From the NCBI RefSeq assembly GCF_036320965.1, contig NC_092287.1, forward strand, positions 6,179,797 to 6,243,796: a DNA stretch of 64,000 nt. Reading direction: 5' to 3'. The position numbers and the translations under genes are program-made. This stretch comes from Panulirus ornatus. Lineage: Eukaryota > Arthropoda > Malacostraca > Decapoda > Palinuridae. The notes under the pieces were generated by a model, which did no database searches, was not told the origin of the DNA, and was given only the letters and a program-made list of their open reading frames with translations. Every line of letters starts with the position of its first letter. Within the stretch, counting starts at the first letter, position 1. Below are positions 26,001-31,496 of the stretch, piece by piece.

Positions 26001-28068
26001 ATCTACGACTGTAAAGATAGTATTTAATCTCTACCTACTTTTTTCTATCTTGTGATTTAGTAGATTAGTTCAGCTCAGTTACAGGGGAAACCTCTTTGTT
26101 ATAATTTATGTTTTTGACCAGAGGCTTGCTGCCATTCCACTATAAAGTTTGCATATCATTTAATGATCTTGCTTCCCTGTTTATGTATGTTTGCTCTAGG
26201 ACCTCTTATCCTTTTTGTAGTTATTTTTTTTTTGTCAAGCAAGTCTTTTTAAACTTATGCATATATGTGACAACCAAACCATCATACAGATGTCAGAATC
26301 ATGTTTGTGTTGATATGGAGCTGATGTTTAAATGGATGGAACTTAAACTTTGTAGAATTTGCCATCATTGCTTTGCTCAGAATGTAGCTGCATACATGAT
26401 TTGAATTGGAAGCTGAATGATTTAATTATCAGAATTCATATTAATATTTGCATCTACGGTGGCTCATACAAAATATTTGATGTTCAAAATCACTCACTGC
26501 TTGTGTATGTACACTCATTTTTTGTAAGGACCATTTTTATTTAACTCTAAAATTATATATCTACTATTTATATTGCTCATTTGCCTTTCAAGAAGTCAAT
26601 TAGTTGCTTTCATCCTCTGCCATCATAGTATAAAGTTGTCATTTTGAGATGTGTGCAAGTGGAAATTTTTATTAGATCTTTCTTTTTTTCTTTCATACTA
26701 TTCACCATTTCCCATGTCAGCGAGGTAGCATTAAGAACAGAGGACTGGGCCTCCGAGGAAACATCCCCACCCAGCCCCCTTCCCTGTTCCTTCCCTTGGA
26801 AAATTAAAAAAAAAAAAAGAGGGGATATATGTATGAATATGAAATAATTGGATTAAATTGAACAGAAATGGGAAGATTATTGCAGAAAGTGCGTGCAGTC
26901 ATTTTTCTTTTTACAGTATTGTTTTATAAGAACAATGTAGAGCTTTCATGTTCTCAACCATGTGTTAATTCAGATGCACTCCTGCAATCAGGAAGTGAAG
27001 AGGAAATGTTTTACTGAAGGAAGATGCTTTTCAATAAGTGATTGTTATGAATTATAGATTTGTCTTTATAGAAAATTTAAACTCTATCCTTTTGACCATT
27101 AATTTTTTAATCTTGTACATATTTTTTTTTTTTCACCATTTTAGTTTTTGATTCACTTACATTCTGTGCATAGTTCCAGTTGCTTTAGCTTTCCAGCCTG
27201 ACGAGGAGCATGCCTATAATCAAGTCTTTTCCTTATTTCATTTCTGGTGGTTTCCATTTATTTTTCAGTACCATATGAATTACTAGTTTTAGTTATGTCA
27301 TATCCATGTTGCTTTTTCTTTCTTGCTCCTTATTAATACCTCATTCCTTGTTTTATTTAGTGCTCACCCTCCTGATGTTGAATTACTATTTTGTGCTATG
27401 AGTTATTCAATGGATGTTCATGGTTATTGGAGTCTCAGTTCTTGTACAAAAAGTTTATTGCTTAAATGTAAGAAGGTTTGTTCAATAATGTTCTTCCCAA
27501 CAGTGATATTGGTTCACATACATGATTTTGGATGTGTTTTGTTACTTGAGGGATACCTTACTCAATAAAGGAGTGTTTAGTTTCATGTTCCTCCTTTTAT
27601 TAAATGTGGCATGCGGATTCTGTCAGTCGACTGAATCTGGTTCTATGTACAAGTCAAGATAAACCTAGTGCAATCTGTTTGGCTTGATCATGGATGGCAG
27701 GCAAAGGTTTCAGTGCATTATACATGACAGCAAGACACTGGATGTATGCAAATTAGGCTACTACTCATTTATATTTGAAAACTCACTTAAATTAGAGAAG
27801 CAGTTTGGTATAAAAGGAAAATGTATGGACGGAAAGTAAAATTCTTTTTATAATTACTGAGTATTACAAGTTATAAGAGTAAAATTGAAAATAATTTTCT
27901 CCTTTTCCAACAGTATACTCTGCTCCACCAGTATCTATCTATCCTAGAAGAGCTCTGATAAACGAAAATGAAGAAATGAACCAAAAGCAGCCATACCTGG
28001 TGAAGTTAAGAGAAGCAAGTAAACAGCAGAAAGACAGAACAGCTTTTGCACACATCTTGTCTGGGTAA
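52..28068 (+). CDS. Ser/Pro/His-rich protein of unknown family, 3' part of an 11+ exon gene
   Basis: Eleven exons join in one open frame: 52-107, 3127-3245, 3678-4045, 6556-6816, 8492-8830, 9827-9945, 10731-10939, 14035-14156, 16991-17116, 18907-18997 and 27914-28068. They total 1965 bases, i.e. 654 codons plus TAA, and every junction has matching intron phase (2,1,0,0,0,2,1,0,0,1). The 5' end lies left of the window. The product is rich in Ser, Thr-Pro and Ser-Pro sites, acidic patches and one polyhistidine block. No transmembrane segment or catalytic motif is visible. A KEN box (SNKENIEP) and an RxxL motif (RRALINEN) suggest, by inference only, cell-cycle-regulated turnover. I do not recognise the family. 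The weakest junction is the donor at 6817, so an unseen exon could exist between 6817 and 8491. Confidence 0.72.
377..480 (+). repeat. Dispersed repeat, copy 1 (AGCAGCAACC family)
   Basis: The segment resembles 5,896-5,990: AGCAGCAACC, an ACATGC(A/C) tract, a CAGGT block and GGACATG follow in the same order in both. The second copy lies just after a CR1/Jockey-like reverse-transcriptase relic, so this may be part of the same element. Coding capacity is lost. Confidence 0.4.
1020..1300 (+). repeat. Dispersed repeat, copy 1 of a family also at 11,096-11,300
   Basis: Runs such as GAGTTATTAAGTC, GAAACAT, GGAGGCTAGGATGA-like blocks, AACATGCAT and TGATTATGTA occur in the same order in both copies. 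The shared order over roughly 200 bases indicates an old interspersed element of unknown class. Confidence 0.45.
1301..3126 (+). other. Intron after exon a, no gene seen
   Basis: AT-rich intronic DNA. Reading frames here are short and unsupported by splice signals or protein-like composition. Poly-T runs are near 1840 and 2990. Nothing else is recognised. Confidence 0.5.
3127..3245 (+). CDS. Exon b of the unknown Ser/Pro/His-rich gene
   Basis: A pyrimidine-rich tract and TTTACAG precede 3127. One base completes a codon, then 39 codons follow (RPAKGRKASHTPAAERSS...), ending phase 1 at ACAG|GTATAG. A second donor six bases downstream (TATAG|GTAATT at 3252) keeps the same phase and would add two residues. 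Joined to the next exon, the split codon reads GAT (Asp). Confidence 0.72.
3678..4045 (+). CDS. Exon c of the unknown Ser/Pro/His-rich gene
   Basis: The acceptor is TCTATAG after a T-rich tract; the donor is AAG|GTAAGA. It is the largest exon (122 codons plus two bases). It encodes QKVGGPMQDSKHG..., a charged stretch (LKRKDLEKKFHQFSESEP), then an acidic Ser/Pro region with TPIGSPDSES and a CSDCEAC cysteine cluster. The open frame continues past the donor only as intron read-through. There is no recognisable domain. Confidence 0.8.
4046..4609 (+). other. Pyrimidine-rich intron segment, possibly antisense repeat relic
   Basis: Downstream of exon c the + strand is strongly C/T-rich (CCCTC, CACTCAC blocks). 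This resembles the minus-strand LINE relics elsewhere in the window, but no reverse-transcriptase motif could be read. The class is undecided. Confidence 0.3.
4610..4719 (+). mobile_element. SINE, 5' part, fused to a LINE
   Basis: It begins with the T-rich CTTTCATACTATTCGCC and contains the core CATTAGCGAGGTAGCGTT, then AACAGAGGACTGGGCC and CTCACCTGGCCCC, shared with copies at 23.8, 26.7, 28.9, 29.8, 30.1 and 39.3 kb. It stops at CATTCTCTG, where LINE sequence starts without a gap. Confidence 0.75.
4720..5230 (+). mobile_element. RTE-like LINE relic, RT C-terminal region and 3' end
   Basis: Conceptual pieces read MSMFEGFIFSTILYGYEAWAIDR, RRRVDVSERKCLRTN, then VVERVEEGVLKWFGHMERM and KRIYVSEVEGIRRR, the well-known C-terminal region of non-LTR reverse transcriptases (the WFGH motif). 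Frame changes and stops break it. From about 5108 the family 3' end follows (TCAGGGCCTGAACATGCA, then a CATTAGGGAGGTAGTGCC core). It is a dead, 5'-truncated copy in the intron after exon c. Confidence 0.8.
5600..5990 (+). mobile_element. CR1/Jockey-like LINE relic
   Basis: With frame shifts, the + strand reads WIKGFLTDRKFKKIANR, TMSEEDTLSGT(T)..., and a LSFADDTRI-like motif at about 5851-5870 (AGCTTTGCTGATGATACC). This matches the RT palm region ending in the catalytic FADD box of CR1/Jockey-type elements. Stops interrupt every frame. Confidence 0.65.
6556..6816 (+). CDS. Exon d of the unknown Ser/Pro/His-rich gene
   Basis: The acceptor TTTTCAG|CTC is good and in phase 0. The exon encodes LMSQTIESSASDEECEKVAV... 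with DPPGSPAVD and many acidic residues. The end is uncertain. GAG|GTAGCT at 6817 gives phase 0, as the next exon needs. CGAGG|GTGACT at 6860 would give phase 1 and break the frame. The strong-looking CAAG|GTATAAGT at 6910 is excluded by an in-frame TGA at 6880-6882. Confidence 0.62.
6901..7460 (+). other. Intron segment, nothing recognised
   Basis: AT-rich sequence between exon d and a LINE relic. No supported exon, RNA gene or repeat was found. Confidence 0.5.
7470..7880 (+). mobile_element. RTE-like LINE relic, RT motif A region
   Basis: The + strand reads ICGKYFEKERDLDVAFMDLQKACDG, the motif-A region (consensus FMDLEKAYDRV) seen also at 15.7 and 63.7 kb. It then decays with small deletions. 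In the consensus the metal-binding Asp is followed by EKAYDR; here it reads QKACDG. Confidence 0.65.
8492..8830 (+). CDS. Exon e, polyhistidine exon of the unknown gene
   Basis: Acceptor TTTACAG|GGA, phase 0, 113 codons. A Ser-rich first half (GSSSSDQTAK, SSIGSTSSGW) is followed at about 8663-8764 by a His-rich block alternating with Arg, Lys and Ser, including nine consecutive His. Such blocks occur in metal- or speckle-associated disordered regions, but no function can be assigned. Two tandem donors are present: AGG|GTAGTA at 8831 and GTA|GTAAGT at 8834. Both are phase 0 and differ by one Val; the second is the better consensus. Confidence 0.78.
8663..8764 (+). repeat. CAT/CAC codon repeat encoding polyhistidine
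   Basis: Imperfect CAT/CAC trinucleotide run inside exon e. It is open in the antisense frame too, producing a spurious methionine/valine-rich ORF. Confidence 0.8.
9045..9345 (-). mobile_element. LINE 3' end, left arm of an inverted pair
   Basis: Reverse complement of the family 3' UTR: CACATTAGCAAGGTAGCGC, AAACAGATGAAAGAATGGCC, a TATATACA-rich middle, then GCGAGGTAGCGCTAGGAAAA and CACTCAGTCTCTAGCTGTCA. It pairs with 9386-9720 across a 40-45 base loop. Confidence 0.8.
9386..9730 (+). mobile_element. LINE 3' end, right arm of an inverted pair
   Basis: The same 3' UTR in the + orientation: GACAGCTAGAGACTGAGTG, TTTTCCTAGCGCTACC, a GTGTATATAT-rich middle, GTTTCCTTGCGCTACCTTGC and an A/T-rich tail (AAATATAAATAAATA) typical of RTE-like 3' ends. 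No coding part is attached. Confidence 0.8.
9827..9945 (+). CDS. Exon f of the unknown Ser/Pro/His-rich gene
   Basis: Acceptor GTTTTTCAG|AAT (phase 0) and donor TCTCA|GTAAGT (phase 2). The exon encodes 39 codons, NVSSVTSTLDSEFSAMLFPKE... ending SSFIQSQ, where the final Gln is completed by the next exon. A (CT)n tract begins about ten bases after the donor. Confidence 0.78.
9955..9979 (+). repeat. (CT)n microsatellite just after the exon f donor
   Basis: About 25 bases of CT starting ten bases into the intron, followed by a T/A-rich stretch. Confidence 0.9.
10030..10110 (+). mobile_element. Short LINE 3' fragment
   Basis: ATCAGGGCCTGAATATTCA matches the LINE segment just before the 3' UTR core at 5,108 (ATCAGGGCCTGAACATGCA). 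Confidence 0.5.
10731..10939 (+). CDS. Exon g, KEN-box exon of the unknown gene
   Basis: Acceptor TTTTTCTAG|G completes CAG (Gln); the exon then reads VSVSEAEAPGNQEGTSPC... The motif SNKENIEP (KEN codons at 10804-10812) matches the APC/C-Cdh1 KEN degron with an acidic/Pro context after it. The exon ends TCCA|GTAAGG in phase 1; the next exon makes the split codon AGA (Arg). Confidence 0.78.
11067..11095 (+). repeat. (CT)n microsatellite
   Basis: Uninterrupted CT dinucleotides directly before the second copy of a dispersed repeat. Confidence 0.9.
11096..11300 (+). repeat. Dispersed repeat, copy 2 of the 1,020-1,300 family
   Basis: The block order (GAGTTGTTAAGTC, GAAACAT, GGAGGCTAGGATGA, AACATGCATTGAA, TGATTATGTATGCAG) parallels the copy at 1,020. 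Confidence 0.45.
11460..11830 (+). repeat. Interspersed repeat with internal 'GGAACATTAGGTAG' minisatellite, copy 1
   Basis: A chain of degenerate 18-24 base units around (G)GAACATTAGGTAG is followed by GAAGCCTCTGAAAGCACTGC, a unique block with GGCACTAAAGGCTAAGAAGC and TTTTTGCCATGGCCA. The same architecture recurs at 24,775-25,050, where fewer units are present. Confidence 0.6.
11880..12055 (+). mobile_element. LINE 3' UTR relic
   Basis: GGGAAACCATGCAAAGGTC, TTACACATGACAGGTAGAGA and a CCAGCACTATCCTGCTAATG core correspond in order to the 3' end seen at 9,386. Confidence 0.55.
12110..12178 (+). repeat. Tandem duplication, about 34 bases x 2
   Basis: ACATGACTTCAAATATAATA followed by AAAGAAT(C/T)ATTAAA, twice with two differences. 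Confidence 0.85.
12190..12870 (+). mobile_element. CR1/Jockey-like LINE relic with internal duplication
   Basis: Readable fragments include GFVTRKRIQTQFFAHNDD, KAFNPRNQ, an NFADDTRVSKV-like box at about 12472-12500 (TTTTGCTGATGACACC) and a downstream 108-codon frame with VNLMGFKEDKSELISYG. The segment GATCAGAAACTGATTAAAAG is duplicated (about 12505 and 12547). Stops and shifts show it is inactive. Confidence 0.6.
12985..13215 (+). mobile_element. CR1-like LINE relic (connection region)
   Basis: The frame reads KFSLRNCKIMRMGQ..., YDYLGGNELQDSVCEKDLV and IDIILNLSPESHNRR, matching the post-RT segment KCKVMHVG..EKDLGV...LSPxxH of CR1-type polymerases. Confidence 0.6.
13216..14034 (+). other. Intron before exon h, nothing recognised
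   Basis: A C/T-rich stretch at 13220-13700 is followed by ordinary AT-rich intron leading to the exon h acceptor. No supported feature. Confidence 0.4.
14035..14156 (+). CDS. Exon h of the unknown Ser/Pro/His-rich gene
   Basis: Acceptor TTTTTTCTTCAG|GA and donor ATGAAG|GTAAGC (phase 0). Only one of the three frames is open through the exon, and it is the one the upstream phase demands. It encodes KRQIETTGPDSEKDKCEKEE... then KKIYTKLISGNEMK, highly charged and probably disordered. Confidence 0.75.
14935..16415 (+). mobile_element. RTE-like LINE relic, long RT portion
   Basis: Two long frames remain: 14972-15349 (VGVCGIAVEFIKKGGD) and 15617-16114. The second keeps motif A with duplicated FxDQKAYDRV, then YQGCKVCVGVAREESDWFPV, LWQGCVMSTWLFDLFMNGVV and the catalytic LLFTDDTALL (F-[AT]-DD). 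A 90-base internal duplication, a stop at 15,347 and frame breaks near 15,420-15,600 disable it. It lies in the intron before exon i, on the sense strand. Confidence 0.85.
16412..16835 (-). mobile_element. LINE 3' half in reverse orientation, joined to the preceding copy
   Basis: Starts at the 3' core (GCGAGGCAGCGCCAGGAAAC) and runs backward through the family 3' end (CACAGCTCCCTATCCACACC, TTTCCATGGTTTACCCCAGA, GACCATGTCAACCCAGTATA) into the RT C-terminus, ending at a short TATATATATA tract. Confidence 0.7.
16991..17116 (+). CDS. Exon i of the unknown gene, the most domain-like segment
   Basis: Acceptor TCCTCCACAG|AGT and donor CCCCG|GTATAT, phase 0 at both ends, 42 codons. The sequence SISKPISWYHAEEVKD, then SWIRELTKKEAEFLLAAP, has tryptophans and a helical, amphipathic look. 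This contrasts with the low-complexity remainder, so this segment is the best query for identifying the family. I cannot name it. Confidence 0.78.
17660..18260 (+). mobile_element. CR1-like LINE relic, C-terminal RT region
   Basis: Readable: FSKLYSSNVRHKLECGSRIRS, MHKRLIKIQSRQQR and, after a frame shift, a segment like LSYRERLEAL. This is the stretch after the RT palm in CR1 (...PHLEYxxQ..., VQRRxTK). A partial repeat of the GGGAAAGGCTAGAAGCTT block occurs at 18,077. Confidence 0.6.
18327..18456 (+). repeat. Tandem repeat, about 39 bases x 3.3
   Basis: Unit TAGTAAAGACTGCATACATG then GATTTAAGAAATTGTGTGA. The second and third units share AAGAATGCATACTTGG-type changes, showing stepwise duplication. 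Confidence 0.9.
18907..18997 (+). CDS. Exon j of the unknown Ser/Pro/His-rich gene
   Basis: Acceptor GAAATTACAG|ACA and donor TCTTCAG|GTTAGT (phase 1). Thirty codons encode TNITDDIWDQLPSPRRSSSV... RRSSS fits a basophilic (PKA/AGC-type) kinase site and SP a proline-directed one. A T-rich, exon-free intron of 8.9 kb follows. Confidence 0.78.
19250..20500 (+). mobile_element. RTE-like LINE relic with local duplication
   Basis: Motif A traces (TTTCATGGATCTGAAGAAAG) are present twice in a 44-base tandem duplication at 19,336-19,418. A GLRQGCVMS-like region and an LLVDDTMLF-like box follow, and the 3' end reads MERVHDREFTRKAYDSVIKG, GRPPV and MERNKGRMHGMLYMRD, as in other copies. It lies in the 8.9-kb last intron. 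Confidence 0.7.
20510..23750 (+). other. Last-intron interior, no gene seen
   Basis: AT-rich DNA with one clean tandem duplication (21,300-21,407) and otherwise no recognisable exon, RNA gene or repeat. Short reading frames have no splice or composition support. Confidence 0.45.
21300..21407 (+). repeat. Tandem duplication, 54 bases x 2
   Basis: GTTGATAGTTATCATCATTA then TGTGAAATTTATTTATTTAT and TCATTCCCATT, copied twice without any difference I can see, so it is recent or a sequencing/assembly duplication. Confidence 0.9.
23757..23996 (+). mobile_element. SINE, apparently full length (about 240 bases)
   Basis: The best full copy: 5' CTTTCAAACTATTCGCCATT, core GCATTAGCGAGGTAGCGTTA, GGACTGGGCCTTTGAGGG, TTGGAAAATTAAAAAA, GGATTTCCAGCCCCCCGCTC, TTTTAGTCGCCTTCTACGAC and the 3' end CCCCTATCCCCAGGGATA. 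There are no conventional A/B boxes, so the promoter type is unclear. Confidence 0.8.
24775..25050 (+). repeat. Interspersed repeat with 'GGAACATTAG' minisatellite, copy 2
   Basis: Same order as 11,460-11,830: CTGCCTTTTGGCAAAATATTAGGAGC-type start (first 20 bases shared with changes), degenerate GGAACATTAGxxAG units, AAGCCTCTGAAAACACTGCA and GGCACTAAAGGCTAAGAAGC. Confidence 0.6.
25110..25900 (-). mobile_element. LINE relic, minus strand, RT C-terminus to 3' end
   Basis: The minus strand reads KKLKVHANKERGMKYSKG..., then RTYRKDKQRLTTRIFVSEVG and VWGLNIQEGG, the same order as other RTE-like copies. At 25,140-25,290 the + strand shows the reversed 3' end (CTGTGGTTCAGTTCACTGAC, GAATGTTCAGCCCCCA). 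Heavily decayed. Confidence 0.65.
26040..26660 (+). other. Last-intron segment, nothing recognised
   Basis: AT-rich sequence with no repeat or exon signal that I can support. Confidence 0.4.
26681..26825 (+). mobile_element. SINE, 3'-truncated copy
   Basis: CTTTCATACTATTCACCATT, GTCAGCGAGGTAGCATTAAG and GGACTGGGCCTCCGAGG, ending after the A-rich linker TTGGAAAATTAAAAAAAA. Confidence 0.75.
27640..27770 (+). mobile_element. LINE 3' UTR relic just upstream of the last exon
   Basis: GGTTTCAGTGCATTATACATGACAGC-type block (as in GGTTTTGGTTCATTACACATGACAG at 11,940 and the 3' end at 9,386), about 140 bases before the exon k acceptor. Confidence 0.45.
27914..28068 (+). CDS. Terminal coding exon k of the unknown gene
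   Basis: Acceptor TTTTCCAACAG|TA: the two bases complete GTA (Val) with the preceding phase-1 donor. Fifty codons and TAA follow: YSAPPVSIYPRRALINENEE..., ending KDRTAFAHILSG. RRALINEN (27946-27969) resembles an RxxL destruction box. The frame closes exactly as the exon chain predicts, which supports the whole model. Confidence 0.8.
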
Positions 28069-28360
28069 TCAGCAGCAAGCTTTCAAGATCTGATCTTGCA
28101 TACAATGTACCAAACAAAATTGAATGTTTGATTCTTTTATAGTTTTTAATATTCTAATGAAATTTGATTGGGAAGTAGAATTACTGGTGTGAAAGAAGAA
28201 TGAAAAGGTCAAACTGAATGGTCAGGAACATCATGAAGATAGATGAATTCAGAATGATTGTAAAAGTATGCTTGTTAAAATAAATTGGTGATGGTTGTGG
28301 TGTATTTAGATGAGGTGGCATGCTGTGAGAGTTCAGGAGAATAGTTTGTTGAATAAAAGG
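28069..28360 (+). other. Probable 3' UTR of the unknown gene with two AATAAA signals
   Basis: After the stop codon at 28068 the sequence is AT-rich. Canonical AATAAA hexamers occur at 28279-28284 and 28352-28357, so a 3' UTR of about 230-310 bases is likely. The second signal sits where a decayed LINE begins, so polyadenylation may use repeat-derived sequence. Confidence 0.5.
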
Positions 28361-28570
28361 ATTTAGTTGGAGCCTTACATAAGATGAAGTTTGGCAAAAG
28401 CAGCAGATGTATGTGGGATTGCATTGGAGTTCTCAAGAAAGCAGCGTCATTGATGTAGATTGATTACTCAAACTATTCATCTTTGTATAGCCTAAGGCCA
28501 GGTGCGTGAGGACTGGTAGCATTTACATAAGGGCAAAGGGATCAGAATTGAATTCTCAAAGTAAAAAATC
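28340..28570 (+). mobile_element. RTE-like LINE relic downstream of the stop codon
   Basis: Fragments KMKFGKSSRCMWDCIGVLKK and GEDW-like blocks parallel the 15,240-15,420 region (KMKCGKVVGVCGIAVEFIKK). Several deletions. Confidence 0.5.
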
Positions 28571-28780
28571 ATAAATCTGCTGAATACACACCCATTCCAT
28601 GTGCAATGACGGAGGTGCATTCCTGCAAAACTAATGGTACAAAATGGAATTCTCTAATCAACTGAAACTCATTATGTAATGAAGGTTATGTCCCAGAGCT
28701 CTAATTTCCCATATCTAACTCTTCATTATGGAATATATATGCAAGATGTAAGCTCAAGAATTTCTAAACATAGACTTAAA

Positions 28781-29022
28781 TCTATCCCTGGGGATAGGGG
28801 AGAAAGAATACTTCCCACGTATTCCCTGCATGTCGTAGAAGGCGACTAAAAGGGGAGGGAGCGTGGGGCTGGAAATCCTCCCCTCTCCTTTTTTTTTTAA
28901 TTTTCCAAAAGAAGGAACAGAGAAGGGGGCCAGGTGAGGATATTCCCTCAAAGGCCCAGTCCTCTGTTCTTAACGCTACCTTGCTAATGCGGGAAATGGC
29001 AAACAGTTTGAAAGAAAAAGAC
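28781..29022 (-). mobile_element. SINE, near full length, reverse orientation
   Basis: Begins TATCCCTGGGGATAGGGG, contains GTCGTAGAAGGCGACTAAAA, AAATCCTCCCCTCTCC, AGGCCCAGTCCTCTGTTCTT and AACGCTACCTTGCTAATGCG, and ends with CAAACAGTTTGAAAGAAA. Mirror of 23,757 and 29,767. Confidence 0.8.
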
Positions 29023-29738
29023 TTAAATCTGTTGCTGAAGACAGTGTTTGATAAAGACTCAGCAGAAAAATGTGAGTTGATGGGGTTGAAGTAGGATGGG
29101 ATGGAATGAGGGTTATCAGGAGGGAAAGGTGGGGTTCCAGAGTTGTCTGGATTACCCACTTCATTGTGAGGTGAAGGCATAGCTTGCTTAGGCCTTTTGA
29201 AAAATGTCCAGTTTTAGCTGTGTCATGTACATCTTTCTCTGTAAAAGTTTGCTATAACAGTGTGAAGCATCTGTCAGCACTCTGGAGAACACAGGGGTAC
29301 ATTCCTAATTGGGATCCATATCATTAATGTTAGCCACAACCCTGTCAGGTAATTGAGTATAGCTGCTAACCTTTTGGATGTAAAGTGGCATAATGCTGGT
29401 AATGTTTCCCCTCCCTGAAATTAAACCATGTAGTGAATGGATGAAAATTTACTTTTGTAATAAAAAGTACATTTTTCCCAGCATGATGATATTGAAGCAA
29501 AAAGAAAAAATACATTTGCTAATGGTTTGATAGATATTGGTGGTGATTCTGCTGAAGTTATTAAAGAATAATCTTTTAATGCAAAAGTACCCAAAGGATC
29601 TACATTATTTACTGCTGAATTATATGGTATTCAAGTTGCACTTACATGAGCAGTCTTCTGAAAAGATTTACAATCAACTCCAATTTCTAAGGTGTACTTT
29701 AAGCTAAAATCACTAAATCTGCTGGATCTAATACAGTA

Positions 29739-29739
29739 T

Positions 29740-29766
<27 letters not shown>
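29739..29766. repeat. (TA)n microsatellite abutting a SINE
   Basis: 28 bases of TA directly before the SINE 5' end (TCTCTCATACTATTCGCC). Confidence 0.9.
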
Positions 29767-29770
<4 letters not shown>

Positions 29771-29989
29771 CATACTATTCGCCATTTCCCGCATTAGCGA
29801 GATAGCGTTAAGAACAGAGGACTGGGCCTTTGAGGAAATATCCTCACCTGGCCCCCTTCTCTGTTCCTTTTGGGGGGAAAAAAAAAAATGAGAGGGATTT
29901 CCAGCCCCCCGCTCCCTTCCCTTTTAGTCGCCTTCTACGACAAGCAGGGAGTACGTGGGAAGTTTTCTTTCTCCCCTATCCCCAGGGAT
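29767..29989 (+). mobile_element. SINE, near full length
   Basis: Same landmarks as 23,757 with a GGGGGGAAAAAAAAAA linker; it ends CCCCAGGGATA and passes straight into (TA)n. Confidence 0.8.
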
Positions 29990-29993
29990 AATA

Positions 29994-30010
<17 letters not shown>
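29989..30010. repeat. (TA)n between two SINEs
   Basis: About 22 bases of AT separating two tandem SINE copies, followed by a T run. Confidence 0.9.
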
Positions 30011-30017
<7 letters not shown>

Positions 30018-30024
<7 letters not shown>

Positions 30025-30149
30025 CATACGATTCGCCATTTCCCGCATTTGCGAGGTAGCGTTAAGAACAGAGGACTGGGCCTTAGAGGGAAAATCCTCA
30101 CCTGGCCCCCTTCTCTGTTGCTTCTTTTGGAAAATTAAAAAAAAAGTCA
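30018..30149 (+). mobile_element. SINE, 3'-truncated copy in tandem
   Basis: TTTTCATACGATTCGCCATT, GCGAGGTAGCGTTAAG and GGACTGGGCCTTAGAGGG, ending at the A-rich linker (GGAAAATTAAAAAAAAAG-like). Confidence 0.8.
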
Positions 30150-30737
30150 TACCTCAATGATTTTACAGTTTGCTTAAGCAACAATGGTAGATGTTTATGG
30201 CAGAGGGGAAAAACTGTAAGATGGCAATGGGAGGAAAAAAATTCAAGATAGGTTTTGAAGTACAGCTTTTCAACAGGAACTGACAACACATGGACCACTG
30301 TATACCAGTCATTCCAGTTCACTTGATCCCATGCATGCTTTTCACCCTCCATGTTCTGGCCTTGATCACGCGAAATCTTTTTCCATCTCTAATTCGGTCT
30401 TCCCCTTCTTAACCACTACACTGACACATATTCTCTTTGTCAGCCTTCCTTCATTCATTCTCTTCATATGTCCAGACCATTTCAGCACACTCTCGAGTTC
30501 TGTCCTTTACCTTTACCTTACCTTTACCTATACCTTTAAACATACCCATTTTCACTCTTCCAGATAATGACATCTCTTTCCACATGTTCTTTATTGCTCC
30601 AAGAAACTTTGAACCCCTAACCCACCTTGTGACTCATTTTCACTTATTTGCTCCATTTGCTGCCACATACACTTCCAGTTCTAAAATGCTTAATTTTCTC
30701 CATAATTTCTCTTCATGTTCATCCCACCTAACCTGTT

Positions 30738-30870
30738 TCTCTACCCAGCTAAACCTGCTTTTACTTCCATTTACTCTCAACTTCCTCCTTTCAAACATTC
30801 CTCCTGTCTCTACCCTGCTAAATCTGCTTTTATTCCCATTTACTCTCAACTTCCTCCTTTCACACATTCA
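30738..30870 (-). repeat. Internal duplication within the LINE, about 69 bases x 2
   Basis: CTACCCAGCTAAACCTGCTT and CTACCCTGCTAAATCTGCTT begin two copies that end TTCCTCCTTTCA(A/C)ACATTC. On the minus strand it duplicates ERRKLRVNGNKSRFS. Confidence 0.85.
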
Positions 30871-31354
30871 TCCAAACTCAATCACTAAGTGTGCTTTTGC
30901 ATTAAATGTCACCGGTGCTGTGTCATCTTCAAACAACAACTGACCCTTTCTCCAGGCCCCTTCCATCCCCTACAGACTGAGTATTCACCTCTCTCCAAGA
31001 CTTGCTTTTACCTCCTCCCCCACTTCATCCACAAAGAAAGTGAATAGCCATAGTGACACCTCAAACTCTACCCCAGACCAATATTTACTTGGAACCACTC
31101 GCTCTCCTCTTCCTACAAATGTATATGCCTTACACCATAGATGAAAACTTTTCATTGCTTTTAGCTTCTTTCCTCATACATCATATATTCTTAAGACCTT
31201 CCACAAGGTATCTGTATCAGCCCTTTCTTATGCTTTCTCCATATTAATAAATGCCACATATTAAGCTTTATGTTTTTCTCTGTACTATGTTCTTTAAAGC
31301 AAACACCTGATCCACACATCCTCTGCCACTTACAAAATCACATTGTATCTCCCC

Positions 31355-31496
31355 AATCTGATGCTCTGTATATGCCTTTGCTCTCTCAATCACTACTCTA
31401 CCATACAACTTAGCAGGTACACTCAACAATCTGATGCTCTTTATATGCCTTAATTCACTCGCTACTTCCTCATACAACTTACCAGGTACACTCAGA
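31355..31496 (-). repeat. Internal duplication within the LINE, about 73 bases x 2
   Basis: AATCTGATGCTCTGTATATG and AATCTGATGCTCTTTATATG open two diverged copies that end CTTA(C/G)CAGGTACACTCA. It duplicates the (V)PxKLYxxV segment. Confidence 0.8.
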
